Below the pieces are notes generated by a model that saw nothing but the letters and a program-made list of their open reading frames with translations, was not told the DNA's origin and ran no database searches. The translations under genes and the position numbers were made by a program. Of a DNA stretch of 64,000 nt, positions 51,066 through 58,534 are shown one piece after another. The DNA is from Opitutales bacterium (GTDB taxonomy: Bacteria; Verrucomicrobiota; Verrucomicrobiia; Opitutales; Coraliomargaritaceae). Numbering within the stretch: position 1 is the first letter of the stretch; every line of letters begins with the position of its first letter. The stretch is taken from positions 22,270-86,269 of the forward strand of contig JANQXM010000021.1 of NCBI GenBank assembly GCA_030729385.1, given 5' to 3'.

Positions 51066-51611
51066 TTAGCTTTCCTTTCCTGCTCCAGCCGATTCAAGCG
51101 AATAGGCCTTTCGGGCGGTCAAGTTTTTAGCCGAATTCTCACGGCCAATCTTGTCCTGCAATTTAATCATCGCGTCGAGTAACGCTTCCGGACGTGGCGG
51201 ACAGCCACTTATATAAACATCTACGGGGATAATACGGTCCACGCCTTGTAAAGTCGCATACGAGCGATACATGCCGCCCGTGCTCGCACAGGCTCCCATC
51301 GCGACCACCCATTTTGGCTCGGCCATTTGGTCGTAAATACGACGCACAACTTCGGCCATTTTATAGGTCACGGTGCCGGCAACGATCATACAATCGGCCT
51401 GACGAGGTGAAAATCGCATCACTTCCATCCCGAATCGGGAGATGTCGAAGCGTGATGCGCCAGCGGCCATCAACTCGATCGCACAGCAAGCCAACCCCAT
51501 TGGCATCGGCCAAACGGAGTGCTTTCGAATCCAATTAATGACAGCATCTGCTTGAGTGACAATGATTTCACCCTCTACTTTGCTATCGTAGGCTACGTTT
51601 TGATTTTGCAT
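51066..51611 (-). CDS. nuoB: NADH-quinone oxidoreductase subunit B
   Basis: 181 aa; carries cluster N2. ACCAIELM gives the tandem cysteines, [11 protein letters not shown] and [14 protein letters not shown] give the other two. It is the first gene of the operon in this window. nuoA usually lies just upstream, but only 281 bp separate this start from a plus-strand gene, so nuoA must be elsewhere or absent. Confidence 0.95.
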   Translation of the reverse strand: MQNQNVAYDSKVEGEIIVTQADAVINWIRKHSVWPMPMGLACCAIELMAAGASRFDISRFGMEVMRFSPRQADCMIVAGTVTYKMAEVVRRIYDQMAEPKWVVAMGACASTGGMYRSYATLQGVDRIIPVDVYISGCPPRPEALLDAMIKLQDKIGRENSAKNLTARKAYSLESAGAGKES

Positions 51612-51715
51612 GTTGATTTCAGTGCCGGTTAATGGGCGTCCTAAAACGCTCAGAACTTAGTTTGGACGCTATGCCATGCAAGCTACAATTTGACTTTGTG
51701 ACACTTGAATGGCGC

Positions 51716-51750
51716 GATTCGTGATATGACAGGCGAGATTCGTGATATGA
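51716..51750. repeat. short tandem repeat, period 21 bp
   Basis: GATTCGTGATATGA occurs at 51716-51729 and 51737-51750. It lies between the divergent nuoB and the FmdB-like gene, so it overlaps the likely control region of the nuo operon. Confidence 0.6.
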
Positions 51751-51843
51751 GATGCGAGAATCATGTTGCGAGCTGCCTAATATCTCTAATTCTCAACAAG
51801 CATATATCCGTCCCCTTCTTCCAGCTTTACACATTCCTGATCA

Positions 51844-51887
51844 ATTTCAGCGTTTCAGCATTTCAGTTATCAGCATTTCAGCCTTTT
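51844..51887. repeat. octamer iterons before the FmdB-like gene
   Basis: Tandem TTTCAGCG, TTTCAGCA and TTTCAGCC octamers with one interruption (TTATCAGCA), just upstream of the ATG at 51893. They match the unit at 49174-49202. Confidence 0.55.
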
Positions 51888-51892
51888 AAAAC

Positions 51893-52231
51893 ATGCCCAC
51901 CTACGTTTACCAAGAAATCCTCCCAGACGGTTCAGACGGCGAAGCCTTTGAATACATCCAACGCATGGCCGACGATCCAATGAAGACCCATCCACGAACC
52001 GGCAATCCGGTCCGCAAAGTCTTCCACGCCCCCAACGTATCGAGCAAATACACCGAAGGCGCGACCAAGAACAAATTGACCGACGAAAACGTCGAAAAAC
52101 ACGGCTTCACTCGCTACGAAAAAGACAAAGTCACCGGTCGGTATCATAAGACCGCCGGCAAGGACAAGCGCGCCCCCGATGTCGTGGATGCCAACAAGCT
52201 AAAAGAGATCCAAAAGAACGGACTGGTGTAA
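51893..52231 (+). CDS. FmdB-like small protein without zinc cysteines
   Basis: 112 aa. The start (MPTYVYQEILPDG) and the HPRTGNPVRKVFHAPNVSSKY segment follow the FmdB/zinc-ribbon small-protein layout, where a CxxC ribbon usually lies early. No cysteine occurs at all here, so the zinc site is lost or the family is a zinc-free branch. The C-terminal half is basic and hydrophilic. Role unknown. Its upstream gap holds the octamer iterons. Confidence 0.65.
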   Translation: MPTYVYQEILPDGSDGEAFEYIQRMADDPMKTHPRTGNPVRKVFHAPNVSSKYTEGATKNKLTDENVEKHGFTRYEKDKVTGRYHKTAGKDKRAPDVVDANKLKEIQKNGLV

Positions 52232-52349
52232 GCCTCGCTCAGCCGTTATAGCTTGGAAGTTGGCAGGATGCTGGCAAACTGATTTAGAGGCAAAATGATG
52301 CGACTGGATCGCGACGGAGGCAGTCCAAGGTTTTGGTATTTAGTATAAT

Positions 52350-52373
52350 GTAGCCACGTCACTCTGTGACGTG
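52350..52373 (+). repeat. REP-type palindrome (GTAG head), copy A1
   Basis: GTAGC followed by a hairpin CACGTCAC-TCT-GTGACGTG. The 5' GTAG tetranucleotide next to a palindrome is the layout of REP elements moved by REP-associated tyrosine transposases. Both arms are altered together relative to copy B2 (CACGGCAC/GTGCCGTG), keeping the pairing. Confidence 0.75.
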
Positions 52374-52407
52374 ATCGTCAGCATAGTCTATATCAGCTAA
52401 AACAAAA

Positions 52408-52432
52408 CACGGCAGGAGACTGCCGTGGCTAC
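52408..52432 (-). repeat. REP-type palindrome, copy A2 (inverted)
   Basis: CACGGCAG-GAGA-CTGCCGTG followed by GCTAC, the reverse of copy A1. With A1 it forms a pair with both GTAG ends outward, about 34 bp apart, as in REPIN-type units. Confidence 0.75.
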
Positions 52433-52714
52433 AATATTAAGTCAGGCTGTATATTTCGTCTCTTCGCACCCAATATCACCACTTCAGGAACTTCGCATTT
52501 GTCGGAATCAAAAAGTAACGTTTTCCAGGGAAATCAACTCTTCCTAAAAGCGTGACAACTTCTCGATCCTAGAGTTTAAAGGCAATGGACCGTTGCTCAA
52601 CGCGTCTAACATGAACCCCGACCCCTCAATTCCCACACAAACCAAATCCGTCAAATGCGTCATTCAAGGACGCAGATAACACTGATATACAGAAGAGTGA
52701 ACCCAGATTTTTAA

Positions 52715-52797
52715 CCGCTTAATCACGCTTAATGAACGTTTAACCAGCACGACGAAAGAGATCTCATTTTAAGCGTAAATTAAGCGTGATTAAGCGG
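52715..52797. repeat. 19-bp perfect inverted repeat
   Basis: CCGCTTAATCACGCTTAAT at 52715-52733 and its exact complement at 52779-52797 (ATTAAGCGTGATTAAGCGG), with a 45-bp spacer. The right arm also contains iterated TTAAGCGT units. No gene is enclosed. It may be a small transposon-derived element or an iterated binding site. Confidence 0.7.
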
Positions 52798-52950
52798 ATC
52801 CAGCTCCGCTGGCCTCTGGGAATATTTAAATTGAAGGAATCCACGTTCTAACCAGTCTGAACGAATCTAAAAAGTCCCACTGAAATGAACCTTAACCCCA
52901 TCGAATCGTCGAACCTCATTGCACTCCCCTATGGTATATCCAGGCGCGGT

Positions 52951-52998
52951 GATCAACTCCGTTCGTGCCTCACTCCGTGAGCACGCTCTACGTTAGGT
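52951..52998 (+). other. attC-like site (first)
   Basis: R'' GATCAAC, 7-nt spacer, L'' GTG-C-CTCAC, 3-nt loop, L' GTGAGCAC, 7-nt spacer (GCTCTAC), R' GTTAGGT. The stem pairs perfectly except for one extra base (C52968) in L'', the feature that sets attC strand choice. GTTAGGT fits R' GTTRRRY; R'' fits six of seven. At 48 bp it is shorter than most attC sites, so confidence is moderate. Confidence 0.55.
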
Positions 52999-53381
52999 TA
53001 AGAATTTATGAGCGCTCCAGTAGTCCACCACCAACAAAACCGGTGTATGCGCCGCTTCAACGACGCGGGAGCGGTTAGTCAACAGCAAGCGGCGACACTG
53101 GATGAGATCGGAACAGGCGATTCTCCAGTGCTTCGTTATTTGCAGTCACGTGGTGTAATTGTCGAAGCGGGCATAGGACGGTTTTACCTCGACGTCGAAG
53201 CGGAGCATAGATTCCGTCGATCGCGGTTGGTTTTTACGGTTACAGTGATTGCTGTAGCTCTAGCGATTCTCGCGGTGGTTGCCCTTGCAACAGGAAGAAC
53301 CTAACAAGACGCTGCATCCAACGGCGGGCAACGTCCTTCTTTGAATTCGGGCTTTCCTCCCCGCCGTGGATGAGCTAGATG
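52993..53381 (+). mobile_element. candidate integron gene cassette
   Basis: One gene with one attC site. The cassette would begin at TTAGGT after the G of GTT (52992) and end at the G of 53381. The R'' of its own attC is ACCTAAC, the exact complement of its GTTAGGT start, as a circularised cassette requires. The gene starts 15 bp inside and its stop codon lies inside R''. No integrase is visible, so it would be part of a CALIN-type cluster or a decayed array. A second, broken gene follows. Confidence 0.6.
53008..53304 (+). CDS. cassette-borne membrane protein of unknown function
   Basis: 98 aa. A soluble N-terminal part is followed by an Arg-rich RFRRSRL segment and one transmembrane helix at the C-terminus (about 72-93, VFTVTVIAVALAILAVVALA). 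The 'SPVLRYLQSRGVIVEAG' stretch is a winged-helix-like or small mixed fold. No homologue recognised. It lies between two attC-like sites, and its TAA is part of the R'' ACCTAAC, so it is probably an integron cassette gene. Confidence 0.6.
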   Translation: MSAPVVHHQQNRCMRRFNDAGAVSQQQAATLDEIGTGDSPVLRYLQSRGVIVEAGIGRFYLDVEAEHRFRRSRLVFTVTVIAVALAILAVVALATGRT

Positions 53382-53387
53382 TTCTCA
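53299..53387 (+). other. attC site of the cassette
   Basis: R'' ACCTAAC (53299-53305); L'' CATCC-A-ACGGCGGG (53315-53328) pairs with L' CCCGCCGTGGATG (53360-53372) with a single unpaired A in L''; R' GTT at 53381. The 89-bp length and the loop of about 31 nt are inside the normal range for attC sites. The R' of the next cassette is GTTCTCA, a poorer match to GTTRRRY. Confidence 0.7.
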
Positions 53388-53390
53388 GAA

Positions 53391-53764
53391 ATGGAATTAA
53401 CTCAGGACATTTTAATACAGTCGCTGAAACATATAGTGCGAACGGCTGATGAGATGTTAAATGCCGAAGAAATGAATGGTGACGCCCTACTTCGTTTAGA
53501 ACGAGAGGTCTTTAATATTCAGAGGAATTAGATGACTTTACGGAAACGAATAGTCTTTTAATCGAAGCTGTTCGAGGGATACACATCCGAATGGATCGAT
53601 CAGCACTAGACAAGGAACAGAATGGTTTTAGGACATTCATATTGGACCTTCTTCCTCATCATATCGGTATGTATTTTAGAGCCGAGGATCAGCAAGAAAT
53701 CGCACAAGTAATCCACGATATCAAAGGTCAGGTCGACCATGCCTTATTCACGCTAAAGATATAG
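53391..53764 (+). pseudogene. frameshifted gene after the attC site
   Basis: From the ATG at 53391 the frame reads MELTQDILIQ and ends at a TAG (53529-53531). A shift of one frame at about 53520 opens EELDDFTETNSLLIE, which continues to a TAG at 53762-53764. The two halves together would make a charged helical protein of about 125 aa, family not recognised. A single base insertion or deletion explains the break; a sequencing error is possible. It starts 10 bp past the R' of the attC site, as a cassette gene would. Confidence 0.55.
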
Positions 53765-53814
53765 AGTTGATTCTATCGCAGCTATTGATTAGCCGGGAGT
53801 GCTCCGAAATGTGC

Positions 53815-54684
53815 TTAATGGTTATGGCCATGATGACTATGCTCAGGATGACTATTTGCGGGAGCGATTACAGGGCTCACATCACCTGGATTGAAGCGTA
53901 ACAAATACTGGACTTCCAAGATGCTTTCGAGTGTGCGGATACGCTCTAAAATGATGTTCTTCTGGGCGTAAGGATCGTTGGGGAGTTCTGAGTATAATTC
54001 ACGCAGGTAGTCGTAGGCTTCGCGGTCGAGGCCTTGCCTCCTTAGGAGCTCGGCGTAAATCCGTGCGGCGAAGTATGGCGCATTGGGCATCTTGGATGTT
54101 TTCAGAAACCAATCGGCGGCGTTGGGAATATCCTTTAAGCGGTTGAGGTAAATCTGTGCGACTTCGACCACGAGCTTGGGCTCGTCGGGATGGAACTCGC
54201 GCGCCTTTTCTAAGAAGATAAAGGCCTGTTCAGCTTGTTCTCGATTGATTTCATCTTGGCGGGAATCCGGCACCTCGGAGTAGCCCCCTTCTTCTCTAAT
54301 GCGCCAATTAGGGACATCGTAAGCGATCATACGGGCTCCGTTGAACCAGAAAAAGCTTTGGCGCGGGTCCAGAGTTGTGGAGAGCCGGATCATCGCATCG
54401 AGCTTGGTGCGGTCGCGACGCTCCCAAATGGTATTTACTCGAATCCACATGAAATCGGCCATAATCGCGCGAAACCCACCGAGCACGCCGACGACGAGTC
54501 CCTGCCCTAGTGAGCCTTCAATGCCTTCTAAGTTGAGCTCTGATTGCCCAGATTTCACCACTTGCCACGCGGGTGACTCAATCGGGCGTAGCAGCGCGCC
54601 GACAAAGATCAGGACTAGCAAGACGACTACGATGCGACGCAGACGTATAACTAATGGATGCTCTATGAATGAACCTTCGTGCAT
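53815..54684 (-). CDS. membrane-anchored TPR-like protein with His-rich tail
   Basis: 289 aa. One transmembrane helix near the N-terminus (about 18-36), then a helical domain: a 'GFRAIMADFMWIRVN' motif, followed by TPR-type pairs such as AFIFLEKAREFHPDEPKL and IYAELLRRQGLDREAYDYL. The C-terminus is HPEHSHHGHNH, a possible metal-binding tail. It ends the acylphosphatase/ABC operon, 4 bp after the permease gene. It may assist assembly or transport by the ABC partner. Confidence 0.65.
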   Translation of the reverse strand: MHEGSFIEHPLVIRLRRIVVVLLVLIFVGALLRPIESPAWQVVKSGQSELNLEGIEGSLGQGLVVGVLGGFRAIMADFMWIRVNTIWERRDRTKLDAMIRLSTTLDPRQSFFWFNGARMIAYDVPNWRIREEGGYSEVPDSRQDEINREQAEQAFIFLEKAREFHPDEPKLVVEVAQIYLNRLKDIPNAADWFLKTSKMPNAPYFAARIYAELLRRQGLDREAYDYLRELYSELPNDPYAQKNIILERIRTLESILEVQYLLRFNPGDVSPVIAPANSHPEHSHHGHNH

Positions 54685-54688
54685 GGCA

Positions 54689-55522
54689 CTAAATCTCTCG
54701 ACGGCGGAAATTCACATGAGCGAGTAAGACGAAAACAACGGTATAGATCAGACCATACCCGACAATCTGCAGGATCGTCACCGCTGGGATCGGCGCCTTC
54801 ACATTGAAGACCAATTGATCACCGATATTGAACAGTTGGAAATTCGGAAAGATCAAACCGAGGAATTGCACTAACCAGCGACCAATACCCGCCTCCATCG
54901 TCGAATAGGCATCACGTGCGATGTATTGCAGTTGGCAAATGATCAGCACGAAGAAGGACACGACGATGGTGTAGAGGTTGGTGTTCGAAAAACTGGCAAT
55001 GAACAGCGTGATCGCTGTCAGCACCCCAAACTTCATCCATTGGAGCAGACCGAAGACGAAGATATCGCTATAATTGACCAAGCGTCCGTCGATAAACGCA
55101 TCGCCGAGTCGAGCCATCAATTCTGTTTCCCGCCAGTAAAGCATACCAGCCAGCACGAGCGTGATGACTGCGGTGAAGCACAGCATGAGCATATGTGCCC
55201 CGAAAAACTTGCCAGCGAGGAACTCCAGCTTGTGGATCGGTTTCGCAAGCATTGTCAGCGCGGTGCGATTTTCTATTTCATTGAAAAACAACTGCGTGGT
55301 GGCGGTCACCGATAGGATCGAGCCAAAGAAGAACAGCGCTCCAAAGCCAAAATCAGTGATAAACTTCAGCTCATTGGTGCCGAAATCGAACTGTTGGAAG
55401 AAGGTGGAACTGGCAAGCAATGCGATGGAGATCAACAAGAGCGAGTTGAAGAACTTCTGGCGCACTGCTTCGAGGAAGGTATTACCCGCGATGAAGCGTA
55501 AGCGATTAATGGAATCAATCAT
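54689..55522 (-). CDS. ABC-2 type transporter permease
   Basis: 277 aa, about six transmembrane helices. FGALFFFGSILSVTATTQLFFNEIENRTALTML is the loop typical of ABC-2 permeases, and AKPIHKLEFLAGKFFGAHML precedes another helix. It forms the membrane part of an exporter with the ATPase encoded just upstream, whose stop it overlaps by 8 nt. Substrate unknown. Confidence 0.88.
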   Translation of the reverse strand: MIDSINRLRFIAGNTFLEAVRQKFFNSLLLISIALLASSTFFQQFDFGTNELKFITDFGFGALFFFGSILSVTATTQLFFNEIENRTALTMLAKPIHKLEFLAGKFFGAHMLMLCFTAVITLVLAGMLYWRETELMARLGDAFIDGRLVNYSDIFVFGLLQWMKFGVLTAITLFIASFSNTNLYTIVVSFFVLIICQLQYIARDAYSTMEAGIGRWLVQFLGLIFPNFQLFNIGDQLVFNVKAPIPAVTILQIVGYGLIYTVVFVLLAHVNFRRREI

Positions 55523-56414
55523 GTTTGCCTCCCTGCTCTACTGTGTCGGTTGAATCGCTGCGGACCGCTTCTTGTTGCTGCACCTCTTTCAAAAAGAGCG
55601 CATCGAGACTGAGTCTTGGTTTTTCGACGCGGCACAGGCGCCCTCCCTCTGCCGTGATGGCTTGCTCGACTGCTGCGCGACCAGCCGGGCTGAGCCCTTC
55701 GACTACGAGTGACTCGGTATGCTGGTCCTGCACGAGGTCGTCGACCCGCCCTTCACGCACGAGCTTGCCGCGATGTAGGATCGCGACTCGATCGCAGAGC
55801 CCTTCGATTTGAGCTAGGAGGTGCGAGGATAGTAAAATTGTTTTCCCGCGTCGTTTGAGTTCGCGAATGATCTCAGCAATGGCGGCAGATCCCAGTGGGT
55901 CCACCCCTGCTGTGGGCTCGTCTAGGATGACTAGTTGCGGATCGTGGACCAGCGCTTGCGCGAGTCCGATGCGCTGGAGCATGCCCTTCGAATAAGTGCC
56001 CACGCGGCGATGCGTGGCTTCCGTCATGCCGACCAGCTCGATCACGGAATCGACTTGTTCCTTGATTTGGCTGCGTGGCACACCGCACACACGGGCGTAA
56101 AAACGGATCAACTCGCGACCAGAAAGGTAGCGGTAGAAATACGGTGCTTCCGGCAGAAAGCCGACACTGCGGCGCGCATCAACAGTATGGCTGGGTTTGC
56201 CATAGATCTGGCACTCGCCGACCGAGGCTTGCAGCAGCCCGAGAATGATTTTGATTGTCGTGCTCTTGCCTGAGCCATTGGGTCCGAGAAGCCCTAAGAT
56301 CTCATTGTCGCCGACTTCAAGGTTTAGCCCATCGACGGCGCGCAGTTTGAGCCCGCGCATACCGACGGAGAAATCCTTCGTCAGTCCTTGAATACGTATC
56401 GCTGGAGTCGTCAT
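55515..56414 (-). CDS. ABC-2 type transporter ATP-binding protein
   Basis: 299 aa. Walker A GPNGSGKSTT (about 43-52), signature YSKGMLQRIGLAQAL, Walker B LVILDEPT with TAGVDPLG, and SSHLL with the switch His. The C-terminal quarter is the extension common in CcmA/NatA-like ATPases. It drives the permease encoded next to it. The acylphosphatase ends 3 bp before its start, so all four genes here form an operon. Confidence 0.92.
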   Translation of the reverse strand: MTTPAIRIQGLTKDFSVGMRGLKLRAVDGLNLEVGDNEILGLLGPNGSGKSTTIKIILGLLQASVGECQIYGKPSHTVDARRSVGFLPEAPYFYRYLSGRELIRFYARVCGVPRSQIKEQVDSVIELVGMTEATHRRVGTYSKGMLQRIGLAQALVHDPQLVILDEPTAGVDPLGSAAIAEIIRELKRRGKTILLSSHLLAQIEGLCDRVAILHRGKLVREGRVDDLVQDQHTESLVVEGLSPAGRAAVEQAITAEGGRLCRVEKPRLSLDALFLKEVQQQEAVRSDSTDTVEQGGKHD

Positions 56415-56417
56415 AAA

Positions 56418-56699
56418 TTACTGTAAAATGTGGAAATTGCTCGTTAAGCGTGGGCCAAAGTCGCTCTTTATTTCAGTTTCGCGAATATAATCAGAAAGTT
56501 CGGCGGCCACCTCCTGCTGGAACTGGGTGACTTCGCTCTCTTCGCCTTCGGCATAAAGATAGACGCGACCATCGACCAAATTCTGAACAGTTCCAGTCAC
56601 TTCAAAGCCCTTGGCAACACTGATAGTTTGGTAACGGAAGCCCACGCCTTGCACGTGCCCCTCAAACCAGCATTTCATACGGAAGACATTGTCACTCAT
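56418..56699 (-). CDS. acylphosphatase
   Basis: 93 aa; splits acyl phosphates. VQGVGFRYQTISVAKG holds the phosphate loop with the catalytic Arg, and GTVQNLVDGRVYLYAEG holds the catalytic Asn. It heads the operon with the ABC exporter. Length is normal. Confidence 0.93.
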   Translation of the reverse strand: MSDNVFRMKCWFEGHVQGVGFRYQTISVAKGFEVTGTVQNLVDGRVYLYAEGEESEVTQFQQEVAAELSDYIRETEIKSDFGPRLTSNFHILQ

Positions 56700-56874
56700 T
56701 TGGTTTTAAAAGATTAAGTAAGTCGATCTGTGCTCCAAAATGGTAGCAATCAGAATAAGCAGACAATTTATAAGTCGATCAGATACGAAAAGCAATTTCA
56801 GAAGAGTTGGAAAACGGGGTTGATTTTTAAAATATATGCGCACAGATTCTGCTTATCGGAAATTACCGAATTAT

Positions 56875-57567
56875 ATGAGCGAATCAAATTTTGATCATTC
56901 TGAAGGCGATTGGGACGAAGAGTTCACCAGTGAACCTAATTGGAGCGAGTCCCAATGGCGAAACTATCTAAAAGGTTCCGACCGTGACACCTCACGCTTT
57001 CTTTCTATCTACAACAGTGTAAAGGATAAGCCGAACCATCTCGACGAGGTGGCTACATTGATGGGTTGGGATGCAGAAGACATTTCCATGACTGATGATT
57101 TCACTTTCATGGAAAGTGATGACGAGTCAACGAATGCTGCTGAAGCCAACGAAGGTGCGCCTTATACGCTGCATCGCCACCCGGTGTTCGTGGTCACGCG
57201 CGCACTTTACCGCTATTTACATCAAAGCTGGGAGCATTATATGGCTCACAGCGAGAACCACATCTCTGCAACAGTCTGTTGGAAATACGCCAAAAGCCTG
57301 CACCAAGCAGAAATGAATGTGCTTTTATCCATACAGGCCCTCGATCTCGGTGATTTCGGTCTGTCAATTTGCCACCTCAAGAACAGCTTGAGTGCGCTTA
57401 ACCAATCTTTAGCCCTGCTCAACCAGCTCACACACCCAAATCAGGAGTTCCTCGACGGTTTTCGTCGTGAAACCTGTATCCGGTTGTTTGATCTGCGTGA
57501 GCTTTGGATCCGGGTCATGGGAGACTGCCGTCACGAGTCTCAGCGTCGCCCAGGAGACAAGGACTAA
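56875..57567 (+). CDS. unknown protein, acidic N-terminus
   Basis: 230 aa from the ATG at 56875 (an in-frame ATG at 56836 is also possible, with no clear ribosome site for either). The first 100 residues are acidic and Ser/Asp-rich, with a DEEFTSEPNWSESQWRNYLKG segment. The second half is helical, with RALYRYLHQSWEHYM and KYAKSLHQAEMNVLLSIQALDLGDFGLS, like four-helix packing. No membrane segment or signal. The following unknown gene starts 18 bp after its stop. Confidence 0.55.
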   Translation: MSESNFDHSEGDWDEEFTSEPNWSESQWRNYLKGSDRDTSRFLSIYNSVKDKPNHLDEVATLMGWDAEDISMTDDFTFMESDDESTNAAEANEGAPYTLHRHPVFVVTRALYRYLHQSWEHYMAHSENHISATVCWKYAKSLHQAEMNVLLSIQALDLGDFGLSICHLKNSLSALNQSLALLNQLTHPNQEFLDGFRRETCIRLFDLRELWIRVMGDCRHESQRRPGDKD

Positions 57568-57584
57568 TCCGAGGACCACCGACG

Positions 57585-58406
57585 ATGGCTGCAATTCGCC
57601 GCTTCTTTTTCCGGCTTTTCTGTTCCACACCTGAGCGTAAAGCACGACGTGCCCAACTCAAAGCCGCTAAAGGCGAAGATCACGAGCAATACCTTGCGCT
57701 CATGGCTAACTACGCCGACTTGGCACAGACCTACTTTGGTAGCACTGTCAGCGAACCCGCTGAAGTGCGTATAGCACGTGTCGAACAGGTCTTCCTAGGT
57801 CTGTGGCAGCACTTACGCTACGCGGAACGTCTATCTGATTTTGAATACATGCTGGCGAGTGCGCTGATTGAAAATGCACCAACTGACGGTGACATTCAAT
57901 CATCAGAGGCATTGGTCACAAAGTTGCGCTTACTGGATCCAGGCACTCGTTTTGCCTACATCGCATATGCATTTGAAAACTGGCCGCTACGCTGGGTGGC
58001 ACTTGTCATGCGTCAGCGACATCCTGCGATCCATCGCATAATATCCGAAGCGCGATGTGAACTTTGCGGTGTCAGTTGGCAGTCATTGAGCGATGAAGAG
58101 CGCGACTGTTTGGTTGCGTTCAGTGAAACCATGGACAAATCGCCAGACTTTAAAGTAAATAAGGAACTAAGCCAGCGCATCAGCCTTTTCCCACGTGTCA
58201 CCGAGATCAAGGCAATGTGGTTGGAGTTGCGTCCCGAACTTGTCGAAGTCCGGCATCGCTATTTGCCCCAGCAAGCTGAGCGCGAACAGTTGTTAAAAAA
58301 TGTCTATGGAGCGATTCTGGATGCTCCAATGAAACGCCCACCGATTGTGGATCGCATGGTCAACTCCGTCCACTTCTCGCGCCATCGTAAGATCGATGTC
58401 TCTTAG
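57585..58406 (+). CDS. unknown helical protein
   Basis: 273 aa. The ATG at 57585 is chosen because GAGG lies 10 bp upstream; the ORF opens earlier at 57504. MAAIRRFFFRLF is a short amphipathic, basic start, then the body is almost fully helical (RKARRAQLKAAKGEDHEQYLALMANYADLAQ). No enzyme motif. It follows the other unknown gene closely, so they probably act together. Confidence 0.55.
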   Translation: MAAIRRFFFRLFCSTPERKARRAQLKAAKGEDHEQYLALMANYADLAQTYFGSTVSEPAEVRIARVEQVFLGLWQHLRYAERLSDFEYMLASALIENAPTDGDIQSSEALVTKLRLLDPGTRFAYIAYAFENWPLRWVALVMRQRHPAIHRIISEARCELCGVSWQSLSDEERDCLVAFSETMDKSPDFKVNKELSQRISLFPRVTEIKAMWLELRPELVEVRHRYLPQQAEREQLLKNVYGAILDAPMKRPPIVDRMVNSVHFSRHRKIDVS

Positions 58407-58534
58407 GCTGACGCCCTTGAGCAAGATCATCGATACAAGTCTGCAAATTCCAGGAGAATCGGTCCAATCACTCCTTGACCCGTGGCGCAAGCTGTTTCCA
58501 ATGGTATCTTCAGTTTTTGCTATATAATTTCGTA

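Larger units (their letters stand above)
52232..52950. other. gene-free accessory stretch
   Basis: About 720 bp with no convincing gene. It holds a REP pair (52350-52373 and 52408-52432), a 19-bp inverted repeat (52715-52733 with 52779-52797), and a few short ATG-started reading frames (16-22 codons) that look like coding remnants. The stretch leads into the attC-like site at 52951. Confidence 0.6.
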
